Assembly (NCBI GenBank): GCA_040437565.1
Contig: JBDOQK010000023.1
Span: 186,001 to 250,000, forward strand
DNA: 64,000 nt
Direction of reading: 5' to 3'
DNA from: Albugo candida
Taxonomy: Eukaryota; Oomycota; Peronosporomycetes; Albuginales
Positions 32,374 to 43,776 of the stretch are shown here, in pieces (positions within the stretch are counted from its first letter, which is position 1; the number at the start of each line of letters is the position of its first letter). The position numbers and the translations under genes are program-made. The notes under the pieces were generated by a model. It worked only from the letters and a program-made list of their open reading frames with translations, was not told the origin of the DNA and searched no databases.

Positions 32374-35300
32374 GCGTGCGACGTAGAGCGTAGAGCGGAA
32401 TTGCAAATCGATATCAGCATGGTGTGTACAGTATCCTTCAAAATTCCTAGAGCATTGACACGCGCGAATTGACGTGAACCTTTTGATAATAGTGAACCAA
32501 GTCCAAGGGATTCTTGTGTAAACTTTGACGACCCCCAGCAACCTGAAATGCTCGTTTTGATGAGGTTCTAACGCTCTGGTTTGATGCGTAATTGTCTGCG
32601 GTCTCTATTTGACTGTAGTACTCGATTTGCAAATAATGGCTGCCTTACCTACCAATAATTCTCTTGCGGTGTACCAAATGATGAGTGCTGCATCATGCTT
32701 CGTGAAGGACTTCTCGCTAACTCCATACATAGCATATAACATTCATACTGAATAATTCAATAGCGTTTTAATATGTGCTTCATATCGAGTTTTTGGTAAA
32801 AGTCTCAAAGGAAGCTGAAGCTACTCTTCGATGGCAAAAAGACTGTTTTGCTGAATCAAACATTTGATACAAACGCAATCAGATACGAATGTGAAAGGTA
32901 ATGCGGTGCAATGATCGCCGTAAGAAAAGAAGTATGTAATAAATTGACCATGAAGAACGAAGCTTTGCAGTCTCTACTCGGCCTTGGAAGGGTGATGAGT
33001 CGCCAACTAAATTAAAGGGACTCGTATCGATTCTTCTCCGCCATCTAGGAGCGCGCATATAAGAGAAGCGACTAGTAGAGCAGGCAAAATCAAGTTTTTG
33101 CAAAGCGATCATATGTTGATGAATGATGTGCCATCCGCTGAATTTGGGCGGATCTAAGCAACGAAAGAGCCGAGGAAGAAATTGGATTGCAAAACGAGCA
33201 CTTACTGAAGCAACGATGGCAGACTTCTTAGGGATGTTGTGCGCTCATCTGATACTCTCTTTGATTTCTCTTACTTTATGCGAGTTTGATGCACAAGTGC
33301 ATGATTGATGGTGCTAGCCGATGCTGCTGTCAGACCGTTGCAGAGCCTTCAACTTTGAAAAGAAATTAAAAGTAGAAAGCGGTGCTGGATCGAAAAAGTG
33401 CCGTTTGAGTATACGCAGAAAAAGAGGACAATGCTGAGCTTGATCTTGTGGCTGACTAAAGCACTTTTCCCCATGGAAAGTATAATTTCGTGCACGTAAG
33501 AAAAATACGGAATCGAAACAAACGGCTGAACCATAGAACGTGCAGAAAACGAGTAATTATCACGTAGTCAGATGCATCGGCCCAACTTTCGGTAAAATAA
33601 TGGTTCATCTTTTCGCATATATTTATACTCAAATGAGACGCTAAATGTACGTAAGCTGCTGTAGTTCCAACCAACAAGATAAATCAGACGAGTGATGGCA
33701 AGTCTTGACGCGGATGTAAAATAGATCGCGGCTAGCGTCTGGTTCATCGCGATATCAATGGAACTAGCAGTTCAGTCAATGCAGCCTTCGATATCTACAA
33801 TTGTGGCATCTTTTGCAATATCCTTGGTAATAATAAGTCGCGCTGACATATAATGCTGTTTATTGGGACTGGTTTGCCCGGGTACGTAGCGCGGGAATCT
33901 GTAAGATACCTTTATACATCCAAGTGGGCTCTTCGCCGAAATTTTGAAGCTGATATTGAACAACATGGTAAAGCTACTGCCGCATGAGCATGGAGACCGA
34001 CCTTCCTGCTCTCAGCGGTGCCTGTCTTACGCTCAACGAGACTTATCCCGACAACGCCAATTAGATTCCCCGACATATAGAGAAAATGGTCGTCAGCATG
34101 TGATTCAGGTTAGGCTTCAATTGGTAGCGGCAGTTCCTTTTTTCTGCAAGGACGAGACTATTTGCATTCTTACGGATGGACAAGAAAGAGTAAATATCAA
34201 ATAGATCGTATTCACCTACGAAAAAGAGCCTAAACTCGAATGATTTTGCTGAGTCTTTTTATTGTCTACGACGCATCGTTCCTTAAGGAGCTCTTGAAGA
34301 ACAGGAGCGTAAATAGTCGAAATTGTGTTCAACATATGTTGAACACCCACATAAATGATTTGTCAATTGATGCATTAGATCTAATCCATCAATACTGCTA
34401 ATTATAAGACAGTGCGAATATTGTTCATTGATCATATTATTTAGCGTATCTATAAGGTGGCTGGGTATGATGTAAGTCGATTTTGAGACGCTTCAGAGTC
34501 AGATTTGACAGCTCGCTACGGTCGGTAGAATGACGTGCGGTTTCGGCGGATGATAAGAGAACTTCTTCCCCTGGTCGCTCGCACCGACCGCCTTGAGGGC
34601 TACGTTGCCCAACAAATAATGTGCGGCTCCGCGCTATTACTTCGCTTGAATTCCGCGGACGTAACACCAGCTCTTTACATGGATAGCGAGGTTTCCCACA
34701 CTAAATCTACATGGGAAGTTATGGGTGATAATCAATCGGCGTCTACGAGCATGGAAGGTGGAGAACAGATCGACGAGATTTCGCAAATGCAGCCAGCAAA
34801 AAGTGACTTCGCAGTCGATGAAGCTATCGCTCATCGAGGCGTGTTTTGCTATGACTTTTCATTATCTTATTACTTCTCTGAAGTATTAAATAACTATCAA
34901 ATCTCTCGCTATCGATTATTCTTTTGCGCCAAGTGATCTGAGTTGTTTTTCCCAGTTCGTAAGCAAGCTTTCATCAGCAAGAGTATGCCTGTTTCTGACC
35001 TTTCACTGTTCATCATTCCCTGCCGTGTCATTGCTGATAAAGAAATTGAAAAGTCATGCAACTTTGCTTGGATATGATTGCTAAAGCCGCTTTTTGCGAA
35101 AAACAGCGATATAATTGGATTGAGCGAGGTACTCCGTGAAACCATATCGTTCCCGATGTTGATGACATCAATCAAGAAGCCACCAGTGGGGAATGACAAA
35201 TCTATCTTGTCGAAACTCTTGCAACTTTTTTCTATATCAGCCATAATAGTCATACGACCAGATCTTCATGGGATATCCTTCTCCGTTACAAGCAAACACT

Positions 35301-35769
35301 TCATACTTTCATTTCTCATCCATCAAGTGATCTATTTTCCTTGTGGCTGAACATTGGTGATAAATCATGCATCCCAAAGTCGAATAGCCGGCATGTGTAT
35401 ACCCAGACACATCCGGCTTGTTCTATATATCTCACTGAGGCTCGGCTGATGCATCCTTTCCAGAAATCGCTGGCGTTTGAAGTAAGCGGAATCTAGTACA
35501 AATCTGATCTAGTTGTTTTATTGTCTAGTAGATGGTCGTATTCTCCATCCATTACCTATTGCTCTATAGCTCTCCCGTCATGACACTCACAATCAATCTA
35601 ATACAAGGTGCTGACTATTCCTGACGCGTGGATGGAAAGATGTATATCATCGAAAAAGAAAGCGTTTTCCATTATATTGCGCACGATCGAAACCGGTCGC
35701 TGAAGTATCCTTCATTTTTGCACTACTAGTTTCGTATAGAGTTTTCTCACGTTTAAGCATACTTTCTGA
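32374..35769. other. Gene-poor region with unassigned small frames
   Basis: About 3.4 kb without a recognised gene. The best candidates are a minus-strand frame at 34909-35253 (114 residues beginning MTIMADIEKSCKSFD), a + frame at 34535-34936 and a + frame at 33944-34204. None shows a family motif. They may be small lineage-specific genes or exons. I cannot support any function. Confidence 0.4.
34909..35253 (-). CDS. Hypothetical small protein
   Basis: A 114-residue frame from an ATG, with alternating polar and hydrophobic residues and no signal peptide. The N-terminal part (DIEKSCKSFDKIDLSF, then GGFLIDVINIGNDMV) looks like a helical bundle more than random sequence. I do not recognise it, and it may be only one exon of a gene. 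Confidence 0.25.
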   Translation of the reverse strand: MTIMADIEKSCKSFDKIDLSFPTGGFLIDVINIGNDMVSRSTSLNPIISLFFAKSGFSNHIQAKLHDFSISLSAMTRQGMMNSERSETGILLLMKACLRTGKNNSDHLAQKNNR

Positions 35770-37247
35770 ATGTATAGGGGAAAGCTTGCTGGAGAAATTG
35801 TCTTATGCACTCGTGCTCGTAACTCTATCGCTATTGCTCGCATTGTTTGCAATAGTAAAGACCTTATGCCTTGAACTATCCGATCAGTCGTTGGGCATGG
35901 ACAGACCCAAATACTCTTCATTTGCCCGCATATACGACGCTCAAATATCATGGACACTGGTACTTCAAGAATCACTCGTTCATTCTCATTTATAGGCACA
36001 AAGTGACTTCTCCAAGCTGTACGAGCGGGTTGTAGCAAGTGCTATTCGAATAAAGTAATGGCCACAATAAGGATGACTTGTGCTTGTGGATTATACGTAC
36101 TACTCCAATCAGAATGGATACCAATTTCTCGAAGGGAGTGGTAGCTCAACAGTCAATCAATGAAAGGTACCCTTCATTCAAGTACGCCAAGTTGCTGAGT
36201 CGACTTTACAACGAAGTCACTCAAATACTCCAGCGTATCCACTCGACGATTGGTCTCATCACTTGGATTACACCAACCACAAGTGGCAGATCATTTTATG
36301 TGGGAGTAAAAATGGAGGAAAGGAGACATTATTTTCCATCTATTCCACGCTCACAACTCTCACGAATCGTCTGGAGACCTCCCGAACCAACCAAGAGTCA
36401 TCTGATGCCAACACATTGGTCATCACGGGAGAGATCGGACGCACTGGATTCTCGAGTTCGAACTTTTATGGCTACATCACGGCAACTTCGGAAACGTGTA
36501 TTACCAATTTTTGACGATTTACAGTTTCGTCTAGCCTTTCGGATGTTGCCGGTTCGATCTCGTTTCTGGTTCTTGAAGGATATTCAGCCTGACATTATAT
36601 TGTGCACGCAGCCTTCGTGTGGGGCAGTGGAATCCGGTCAACATCTCTTTTTAGAGTGCGATCACACGGCACAGTTATGGAGGGAGTTTCTCCCTAGTTG
36701 GGACCATTTTTTCTCCTCTCGACCACGCTGGACGCATATTGCTTGTGCAATCGTACCAACACTACGGTCGGATTGGACCGTAAGATACTCGAAAGATTAT
36801 CAGCAGATTATATCGGATTTATGGCTTGCATTGCAAGCGGTGAAAGTGCACTTCGTCTGTACAGATCGGAATCGTCGTTTGTTCGATCAGCGATCAGCAA
36901 CTCCGACAGTTCCAGCACTTTCCGTGATCTACACCACATTTAGTGCGCACGTTCGGTACTTTCGAAGACAGTGTTACGAACAAGACGAACGCATTCGACT
37001 CGCAAAGGTGCTTGATCAGCTCGTAACGCAAGGATCATTCGTTGGATTTTTCAGAAGCCGACGATCATTGCTGCGGGTACGACACAGACAAGTACATACG
37101 CAAGTGCAACTCGGNNNNNNNNNNNNNNNNNNNNNNNNNNNNNNNNNNNNNNNNNNNNNNNNNNNNNNNNNNNNNNNNNNNNNNNNNNNNNNNNNNNNNN
37201 NNNNNNNNNNNNNNGCTGAATTAAGTGAGATTCCACGAAACTGTTAA
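35770..37247 (+). mobile_element. LINE (non-LTR retrotransposon) remnant, C-terminal ORF2 region
   Basis: The long frame at 36078-37114 ends with the zinc-binding module that follows reverse transcriptase in LINE ORF2 (zf-RVT): LAFRMLPVRSRFWFL, then C.....CGAVESGQHLFLECDHTAQLW. The upstream 300 bp contains further ORF2-like sequence in other frames, so the copy is frameshifted. The reverse transcriptase core and endonuclease are missing. The element is truncated at the 5' end, as LINEs usually are, and runs into a gap at 37115-37214. No target-site duplication or poly(A) tail could be identified. Confidence 0.65.
37115..37214. other. Assembly gap (100 N) without matching flanks
   Basis: This run of exactly 100 N lies in the LINE remnant. 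Unlike most gaps here, I found no copy of the left flank on the right, so real sequence of unknown length may be missing. Confidence 0.9.
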
Positions 37248-37761
37248 CAGCATATTTCGGTAAGATTATCATATCAGTAAATTGTTGCACCTTAACTTGC
37301 TTGGGCGTTCGGCGTAGCAATTGATCATTCTCTAGTCAGATTCATTTCTGTGTGGAATGGACTGCATGTCAAGCGATGATTGAAAGAAAACATTGCTCGT
37401 GAAATAGGCGTTGACATTGCACTAATCACGCGTTTTTCTTCAATAGCACAGCAATCTTTTGCTATACATTTGTCGCCTTCTGCAAAGCCCGCACTAGAGC
37501 GATATCAATATGTTTTTAACCAAAGTGCGGTTTGGATACTAGGAGAGCACAGATTTGAAAGCACGGTCGATGACGCACGCAAAACAGCTCACATTACTTC
37601 TAGTTTGTACACATTACGATGTAGAAGGCGCTATGACCAACGAAAATATACATTGAAACACTGTAGATACTTTGGTGCATTTGTATGAGTTGCTAATAAA
37701 GTGCAGCCATACAGCTCCAGTCTTCCTTCTGATGCCAAGTTGTTCTTTAAATGATACATGT
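37248..37761. other. Spacer after LINE remnant
   Basis: A + frame at 37380-37688 (102 residues) has no recognisable domain and may be host or element sequence. Otherwise nothing seen. Confidence 0.35.
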
Positions 37762-38953
37762 TCACCAATATAATTCACCCGGAATGTACTTGTCAATCAA
37801 AGACTGATAATAAGGCCATAACTCCTGCACATTTGGCCGAATGTCTGCTTTGGTGTATAAATCGAACTTGTTAAATTCCAGAACCCAGTCGATAAGATCA
37901 TGATCATCTTCATTCATTAAATGTTGGTATTCTTTCTCTTTATGCCAAGCATAACAAGAATGATAACGAATCATTGCGAGACCTTCTTCGGGTATGCTTG
38001 TCTTATTGTGCATAAGCATCCGGTACATATATTCATCGTGTCCCCAAGTAAACTTGAGATTTGCCATGCCGCATCCAGGAGAGTAAATGCCATACCGAGA
38101 ACAATATATATCATTATCCATATCAGGATTCAGTGCATTGTATTCTGAAAAGACGACTGAATCAGGAATACGGCATCCAAGGACCCAAGTATCTCCCCCC
38201 AACGCCCACTGATCACCATGTGCAGTACCTTCTTGACCTACTTCTTTTGTTCCCCATAAATACTGAATTTTTCCCATGTCATGCAAAAGACCCACCAATT
38301 GAAACCAATCTGGATGCCCAGCAGCTCGAATCCCCTCGGCTGTCTGCAGCATGTGTTCAAGGTTGGGTAAGGACGAGTCTGGATCGGACGAGTCTACATA
38401 TCCCTCAAGCGCCTCAAATGCTTCCCACACTGTCATCTTGGCATTTCGAAAGCGACCGTATTGAGCCTCCATGAATCTGTAAAAGTCCATTGTCTGATGC
38501 NNNNNNNNNNNNNNNNNNNNNNNNNNNNNNNNNNNNNNNNNNNNNNNNNNNNNNNNNNNNNNNNNNNNNNNNNNNNNNNNNNNNNNNNNNNNNNNNNNNN
38601 ACCAATTGAAACCAATCTGGATGCCCAGCAGCTCGAATCCCCTCGGCTGTCTGCAGCATGTGTTCAAGGTTGGGTAAGGACGAGTCTGGATCGGACGAGT
38701 CTACATATCCCTCAAGCGCCTCAAATGCTTCCCACACTGTCATCTTGGCATTTCGAAAGCGACCGTATTGAGCCTCCATGAATCTGTAAAAGTCCATTGT
38801 CTGATGCTGCCGCATCAGCTTATAATGACGTTTGACAGTTGCTTGTCGACAGCTATCCTCATAATTTCTGAATTCATCTTCACTTTTCCCCGGTTCTGCT
38901 TTTTCTTTCGCGGAGAACACGACCTTTGAAATATCTCTTTCCGAAGCATCCAT
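37762..38953 (-). CDS. MIOX: myo-Inositol oxygenase (split by a gap)
   Basis: Collapsing the 207 bp duplicated flank (38294-38500 equals 38601-38807) joins 38953-38601 to 38293-37762 in frame, giving 294 residues, about the normal length of 285. The family motifs are intact: FRNYEDSCRQATVKRHYKLMR, KMTVWEAFE, SDPDSSLPNLEHMLQTAE, LVGLLHDMGK, WALGGDTWVLGC, NLKFTWGHDEYMY, MIRYHSCYAWH and the Asp in DDHDLIDWV. These supply the di-iron ligands (His, HD, His, His, Asp). The enzyme cleaves myo-inositol with oxygen to glucuronate, the entry to inositol catabolism and UDP-glucuronate supply. There is no intron. Confidence 0.95.
38294..38807. repeat. Duplicated gap flank (207 bp, artefact)
   Basis: Bases 38294-38500 recur at 38601-38807 around 100 N (38501-38600) within the myo-inositol oxygenase gene. 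Removing one copy restores the full enzyme in frame, so this is a contig overlap. Confidence 0.93.
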
Positions 38954-39304
38954 CTCGCTCTCGTTGGCTTACAAATCTTATTACACTAATTAAATCAATA
39001 CGGAATCAGAAGCAGCCCGTACAGCTGCAATCTACTATTTTAATTTGAAACGAAGCTGACAGATCAGAAGCGTTTTACTTGAAGTGCAGAACTTTGTAAC
39101 TCTTTGTTGTTTCTCGTAAAAAAACGGATGCCCCTACAGTCATTTAGTGGATGAGGTGTCAAGTAGAAGCTCCCTTATTAAGAGCTGATGTATTGTCGAC
39201 TCAGTGCTGTAAAAGCGGATATACCCAAAATGATGTTCTCGTCACATTAGTTATTCAGTATTCAGCAGATTATCATTCGATTATTTGGCTGACCTCACCT
39301 TTGG
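38954..39304. other. Divergent intergenic region
   Basis: The 350 bp between myo-inositol oxygenase (-) and the ubiquitin protease (+). No gene. Just before the protease ATG the + strand reads CTCACCTTTGG, which matches the oomycete initiator YCAYTYYY at seven of eight positions. Confidence 0.4.
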
Positions 39305-42170
39305 ATGTCGTCTGCCTTGGAGAATGAATGTGTGAACAAATCCCCTTGTCGGCATGCATTGCACGCTATTCAACCGGCTCGTGTGAGGCGAGCTTTGAGA
39401 CGATTAGCAGCTTTTAAGTGTCAGGTACGACCTCCGACTATTTATCGCAGGCTATTCATCACTCGATTTTGTCTAGCAATGTCAGGAACAAATGCATCGA
39501 AGAAAAAGCGGAACTCATCGGAAGCGAAAGGAAGACAGTTCTGAATGTAATGAGACATCCAGTCATCACAGGTCGCACTCAGAGAAACCGCTCTCAGTGT
39601 GTCTTTACTGCGGCTTCATCACATGTCGCAGTGATGCCCATTACCGGAGTCATCAACGAATGCATCCCAAGCATATGCTTATGCTGGACACATGGACAGG
39701 GAAGCTCTTTTGCTTTGTCTGTAATGACCTGGATGCAACAAAAGAAAGTAGTGGGGAAGGAGAATTGAGGTGCAAAGTAGAGAAACTTCGATTAGAGTGT
39801 TTAGATATAGTGAGACAATCGAAAGCCTTTGTTTCGGAGATGAAAGCTTCGGAATTTATTGCAGCAAAGAATACAAACTTGGTCGCAAGTGTTCAGCAAC
39901 AGACGAGAAGCAACCATGAGAATAAAAAGGAGACAAGTAGGAGCATAGGTAGTGAAGGAAGAGTACATAGCACAAGTAATAGCAGCACTTGTAGCAGCAA
40001 TCCCTCTGTGCAGTCGGATTTGTCATCACCGGGATGTAAGGGACCTCCCGTGCAGCAAGATTCCTTCCTAAACCAGGAAGAATCAGATAGATGCAAACTG
40101 CCAGGAATGATACAAGCTGAGGAACCGATGAGCTGGGTTAGAAATACACGAGGCGATTACGGGACTGTGGAAGATGATCAAATTTCTACCGATCCTGTGG
40201 TCAAAGACCTTGCTAAATGGACTCTTATTGAGCCACCTCACTTATCAGATTCAACTCAGGGCAGTGGACAAGCTTCGGAGGAGAGTGATTCGAGCAAAGA
40301 GAATCTGTGCCGAGTGCCAGAACATAAGCAGATCAAACTACATTTGAACGATTCAGCGACAGATGGAGCATACTCTTATGAAAATGAGACAAAAGGTAAC
40401 CTGAAAGGTGTTTTTGGATTCACAAATCTCGGCAATACTTGCTATTTCAACGCAACAATGCAAGCAATATTAACAGTCATCCACTATGAGCCAGAATCTC
40501 CCTCATTCAAGCAATTTGTGGACAAAAAAAACTACGGAACCGCTCCTCTATCTTGCATCTTTGCGTACGTTATTTGCCGATTTCCCATAATCGCGCTAAG
40601 TCACGTTTGATTTGCAGGAAGTTGTGTGATACAATTCGCACGAAGCAAGTAGAAAAACAGAAATCTTACTCCAAATATGTGAATGCTCCAGATTCGCAAG
40701 AAAAGTTGGTCAAAACCAAACTTCGAAAACAAGCCACAAAAAAACATACNNNNNNNNNNNNNNNNNNNNNNNNNNNNNNNNNNNNNNNNNNNNNNNNNNN
40801 NNNNNNNNNNNNNNNNNNNNNNNNNNNNNNNNNNNNNNNNNNNNNNNNNTCAAAACCAAACTTCGAAAACAAGCCACAAAAAAACATACACTTGTTCAAG
40901 ATCAAAAAACCAAGAAATCGTCGAGAAAAGCACACGCTCCCTACCTGATTCTTTCTGTGTCGCCAATCTTGAAAACCATGCGTTCAAAATTTGCGCAGTT
41001 TCGAGGCCATGCACAACAGGATGCACACGAATTACTAATAAGTTTTTTGTGGGCAATTGATGATGAATACCGGGATACAGAGAGATCCTCGATGTCCGAA
41101 ACTTCCAATCCAACCGATTCCGAAAGTGGACTCGATGATCAAGAAGAGGATGCTGAGCTCAAGGGGCAACCAGAGTCTCCAGTCTCCCGTCCTGGGTTGA
41201 ACCAGATCTTTGTCAAAGTAGATGATGGCACAACGTACTCGTTCCAGCTTCCACTCAATACTTCGATAGGCGAGCTTCAATCAATTGTAGCCAGAAAATT
41301 AAAGTTAAGTGGAGACAACTTTTACCTTCAGATAAATCGTCAACGTTCCTCAGTTGAACAAGATACATCACCAAACACGACTCCTCGGATGCAAATTGAT
41401 TTGGGCGAATTGCCAAAGAAGAAGGAGAGCTTTATACAAGCACTTTTTGGATGTGAAATGATGACGTAAGCGCCTTGAGGAAGATTGTATTGGGGTGTTT
41501 ACCAACACTTTTCACTTTTTGTAGGGTCATCGTATGCAAGAACTGTGCACATTCTAGCCGTACGAGTGAAGCTTGCTTCCAGCTGAGCTTACCGATTCCA
41601 GGTCACAGCAAACATCGTGAAGAAGCTCGATCAGTCACGTTATTCGATTGTTTATCAGCTTTAATAGCCCCTACGGAACTGAGTACAGGATGCGGAAATG
41701 GATATCAGTGCGATAAATGCTCTACTCTATCTATATCAAGCTCGTTCTCACCCAAAACAACTGATCTTCGAGATGCCACTATGCAGACCCTCATTTCGCG
41801 TGCTCCTCGAATTTTAATTCTGCATTTAAAGCGCCTAAATCGCACTCGAAAGATCAATGAGCATATCAAATTCAGCGCAGAAATGGACTTTGGTACATGG
41901 TTCCGAGCAGAAGAACAAGAAAATTGTACCACACGGAATTCAAACCGGAGATTGACATATGAGTTGATCTCAGTCATCGTCCATTCTGGAAATAGAGGAT
42001 CCGGACATTACGCGTGTTTTGTGAGTCGCAACGATGATCAGTCTTCCGGTCGGCATTGGTTCTATACTTCAGACGCAAATGTACGTCGGGTATCCATCGA
42101 AGAGGTTCTTGGCTGCCAGGCTTACATCCTATTTTATCGACAAACATCAAAAGTCGAAGTAAATGTATAA
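39305..42170 (+). CDS. Ubiquitin-specific protease with N-terminal zf-UBP and an embedded ubiquitin-like insert
   Basis: Four exons: 39305-39424, 39486-40564, 40618-41465 (interrupted by a 100 N gap whose 40 bp flank is duplicated) and 41525-42170. Collapsed length is about 850 residues. The N terminus carries a zinc finger UBP: C15RH then FKC, split by intron 1, then VCLYCGFITCRSDAHYRSH and FCFVCND. The catalytic domain has the Cys box FGFTNLGNTCYFNATMQ (Cys359), QQDAHELL, a zinc ribbon (C..C then C..C) and the His box GNRGSGHYACFVSR (His797). Between the Cys half and the zinc ribbon lies an extra 50-residue unit resembling a ubiquitin fold (IFVKVDDGTTYSFQLPLN then LQSIVARKLKLS). Layout is like USP16/USP45, which remove ubiquitin from histone H2A and other substrates. 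Confidence 0.92.
40710..40889. repeat. Duplicated gap flank (40 bp, artefact)
   Basis: Bases 40710-40749 recur at 40850-40889 around 100 N (40750-40849) inside exon 3 of the ubiquitin protease. Collapsing keeps the frame (708 nt for the exon). Confidence 0.9.
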
Positions 42171-42239
42171 ATACACCCTCCAATCATCGCAACTAAGTAG
42201 CGCGTGGTGACTTGTGACCCTGACATCCTTTAAAGCTTT

Positions 42240-43565
42240 ATGGAGCCTGTGGGGCTTGAGCCTGCAATCACTAAAGATGAGGACGGTATGGAACAGCTTT
42301 GCCGAGAATTTATTCAAAAAACGATTCAAATGGTCATTACTGTGATTCACAGCCAAGATATAAAAAGTCGGGCATTTCATAAAGTGGCTGCAGAAGGATG
42401 TGCTGCTGTGTTGGCAAGCGTCAGCATGTTTGAATTGGGGCCCAATGGTAAACAACCCGGATCTCTCAAATCTGACCGAGACCGTCAGCAATGTTCTCGG
42501 TCACTATTGACTAGTGCAACTGTCAAATTACATCACAACACCTTGAGTTCGCTTGAAGACTTGTTCAATAACAATGCTCATGAGCTTGAATTGTTTTGGC
42601 TATCTTCCGAGCTATGTAGAGCTATGAAGTCAATGGATAACAAACTTTGGCTTTGGTGTCTGCATCGTGACCAAGTCGACAGCTTCATCACCGCAATGGG
42701 AAAGCGTTTTGGCTGTCCTGTGTTACCTAGTACACAGAGATACATTCTCCGACAGGCTTCTGCGTTTCCAATATTCATAAATTTAGAGCAATTTCTTGAT
42801 CTCATGCAGCAAACAAAATTAGCCGCTAATGTAACAGGGGACTACAGGTATGAGTCAAGCAAACCTCCTTCCATGCCGCTGGAACCAGCACCATGCGAGA
42901 TTGATGGTTACTCAAGTTCTTCATCAAAGAATTCTCTGTCCAAATTGAAAATAAACCGAAGCGATCGTATTGCTTCATCTGTATCATCATCAGGAAGCAC
43001 AACATCGGGGAAAGCTAGCAAAAGTTTCCAGGCCAGTGATCGCGCTGATCAAACCACGTACAATTCAATGGCGCAACAGATGCTTCCAGGGAAGCAAAGC
43101 CACAATGAATTGCAACAGCGTAAAAAGGGAGATAGAAAAAGCTTTTCACCTTCCAAAACGACGCAGAGATACAATATCTCGAATTATGGCAAGAAGCTTC
43201 TGAGTTCACAACCATATGATCAAGATGAAGTCTCCGATCCAGACGACGGAGTTGAATTTGGATTGCAGGATGTGCGACCTGATGCGATACGTTCAGAACC
43301 ACACTTTGTGCAGGCAGAACCGACGTCACCCACGCAAAAAAAATCCGGGGAGGTTCAGAACGAAATCAACTCGATAAACAAGCAAACATCGAGCAACGTT
43401 CATCTTCCAAAAATAATTACTAAAGTCCCATTGAAAGGCTACAGGAAAATCCAAGGAGATACATACCGTACTGCGTCCGAACAACAAAACTCGCCCACAC
43501 TTTTGCGGAAAACGAAATTGCTATTCCCACCTGTCACAACACCAAAAAACGGACATTCTCGATGA
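42240..43565 (+). CDS. Hypothetical protein, helical N-terminal half and disordered tail
   Basis: An intronless 441-residue frame starting 69 bp after the protease stop. The first 200 residues are mainly helical (MEQLCREFIQKTIQMVITVI, then LHHNTLSSLEDLFNNNAHELELFWLSSELCRAM) and resemble a globular helical domain. The rest is Ser/Gln/Lys-rich and probably unstructured. I see no signal peptide or membrane helix and do not recognise the family. The very short spacing puts it under a compact promoter of its own or in read-through from the protease gene. Confidence 0.7.
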   Translation: MEPVGLEPAITKDEDGMEQLCREFIQKTIQMVITVIHSQDIKSRAFHKVAAEGCAAVLASVSMFELGPNGKQPGSLKSDRDRQQCSRSLLTSATVKLHHNTLSSLEDLFNNNAHELELFWLSSELCRAMKSMDNKLWLWCLHRDQVDSFITAMGKRFGCPVLPSTQRYILRQASAFPIFINLEQFLDLMQQTKLAANVTGDYRYESSKPPSMPLEPAPCEIDGYSSSSSKNSLSKLKINRSDRIASSVSSSGSTTSGKASKSFQASDRADQTTYNSMAQQMLPGKQSHNELQQRKKGDRKSFSPSKTTQRYNISNYGKKLLSSQPYDQDEVSDPDDGVEFGLQDVRPDAIRSEPHFVQAEPTSPTQKKSGEVQNEINSINKQTSSNVHLPKIITKVPLKGYRKIQGDTYRTASEQQNSPTLLRKTKLLFPPVTTPKNGHSR

Positions 43566-43776
43566 TTGCAGAGCACCAGGAATTCCGCATTGCGTGCCTA
43601 TTTAATGGCGTCTTCTTGCTGCTGTCAACATCCTACTGCATACAACGAAGCAGAGGCGATTGTGATTCACTTAAGTCGGCCAGCCAAACACGCGCACCGA
43701 AAGAATTTTGACTGTTACAACGCCATCAAAGTGCCAGTATAATCAGGAGGTCAATATGATAAGGACCCCGCCGTTA

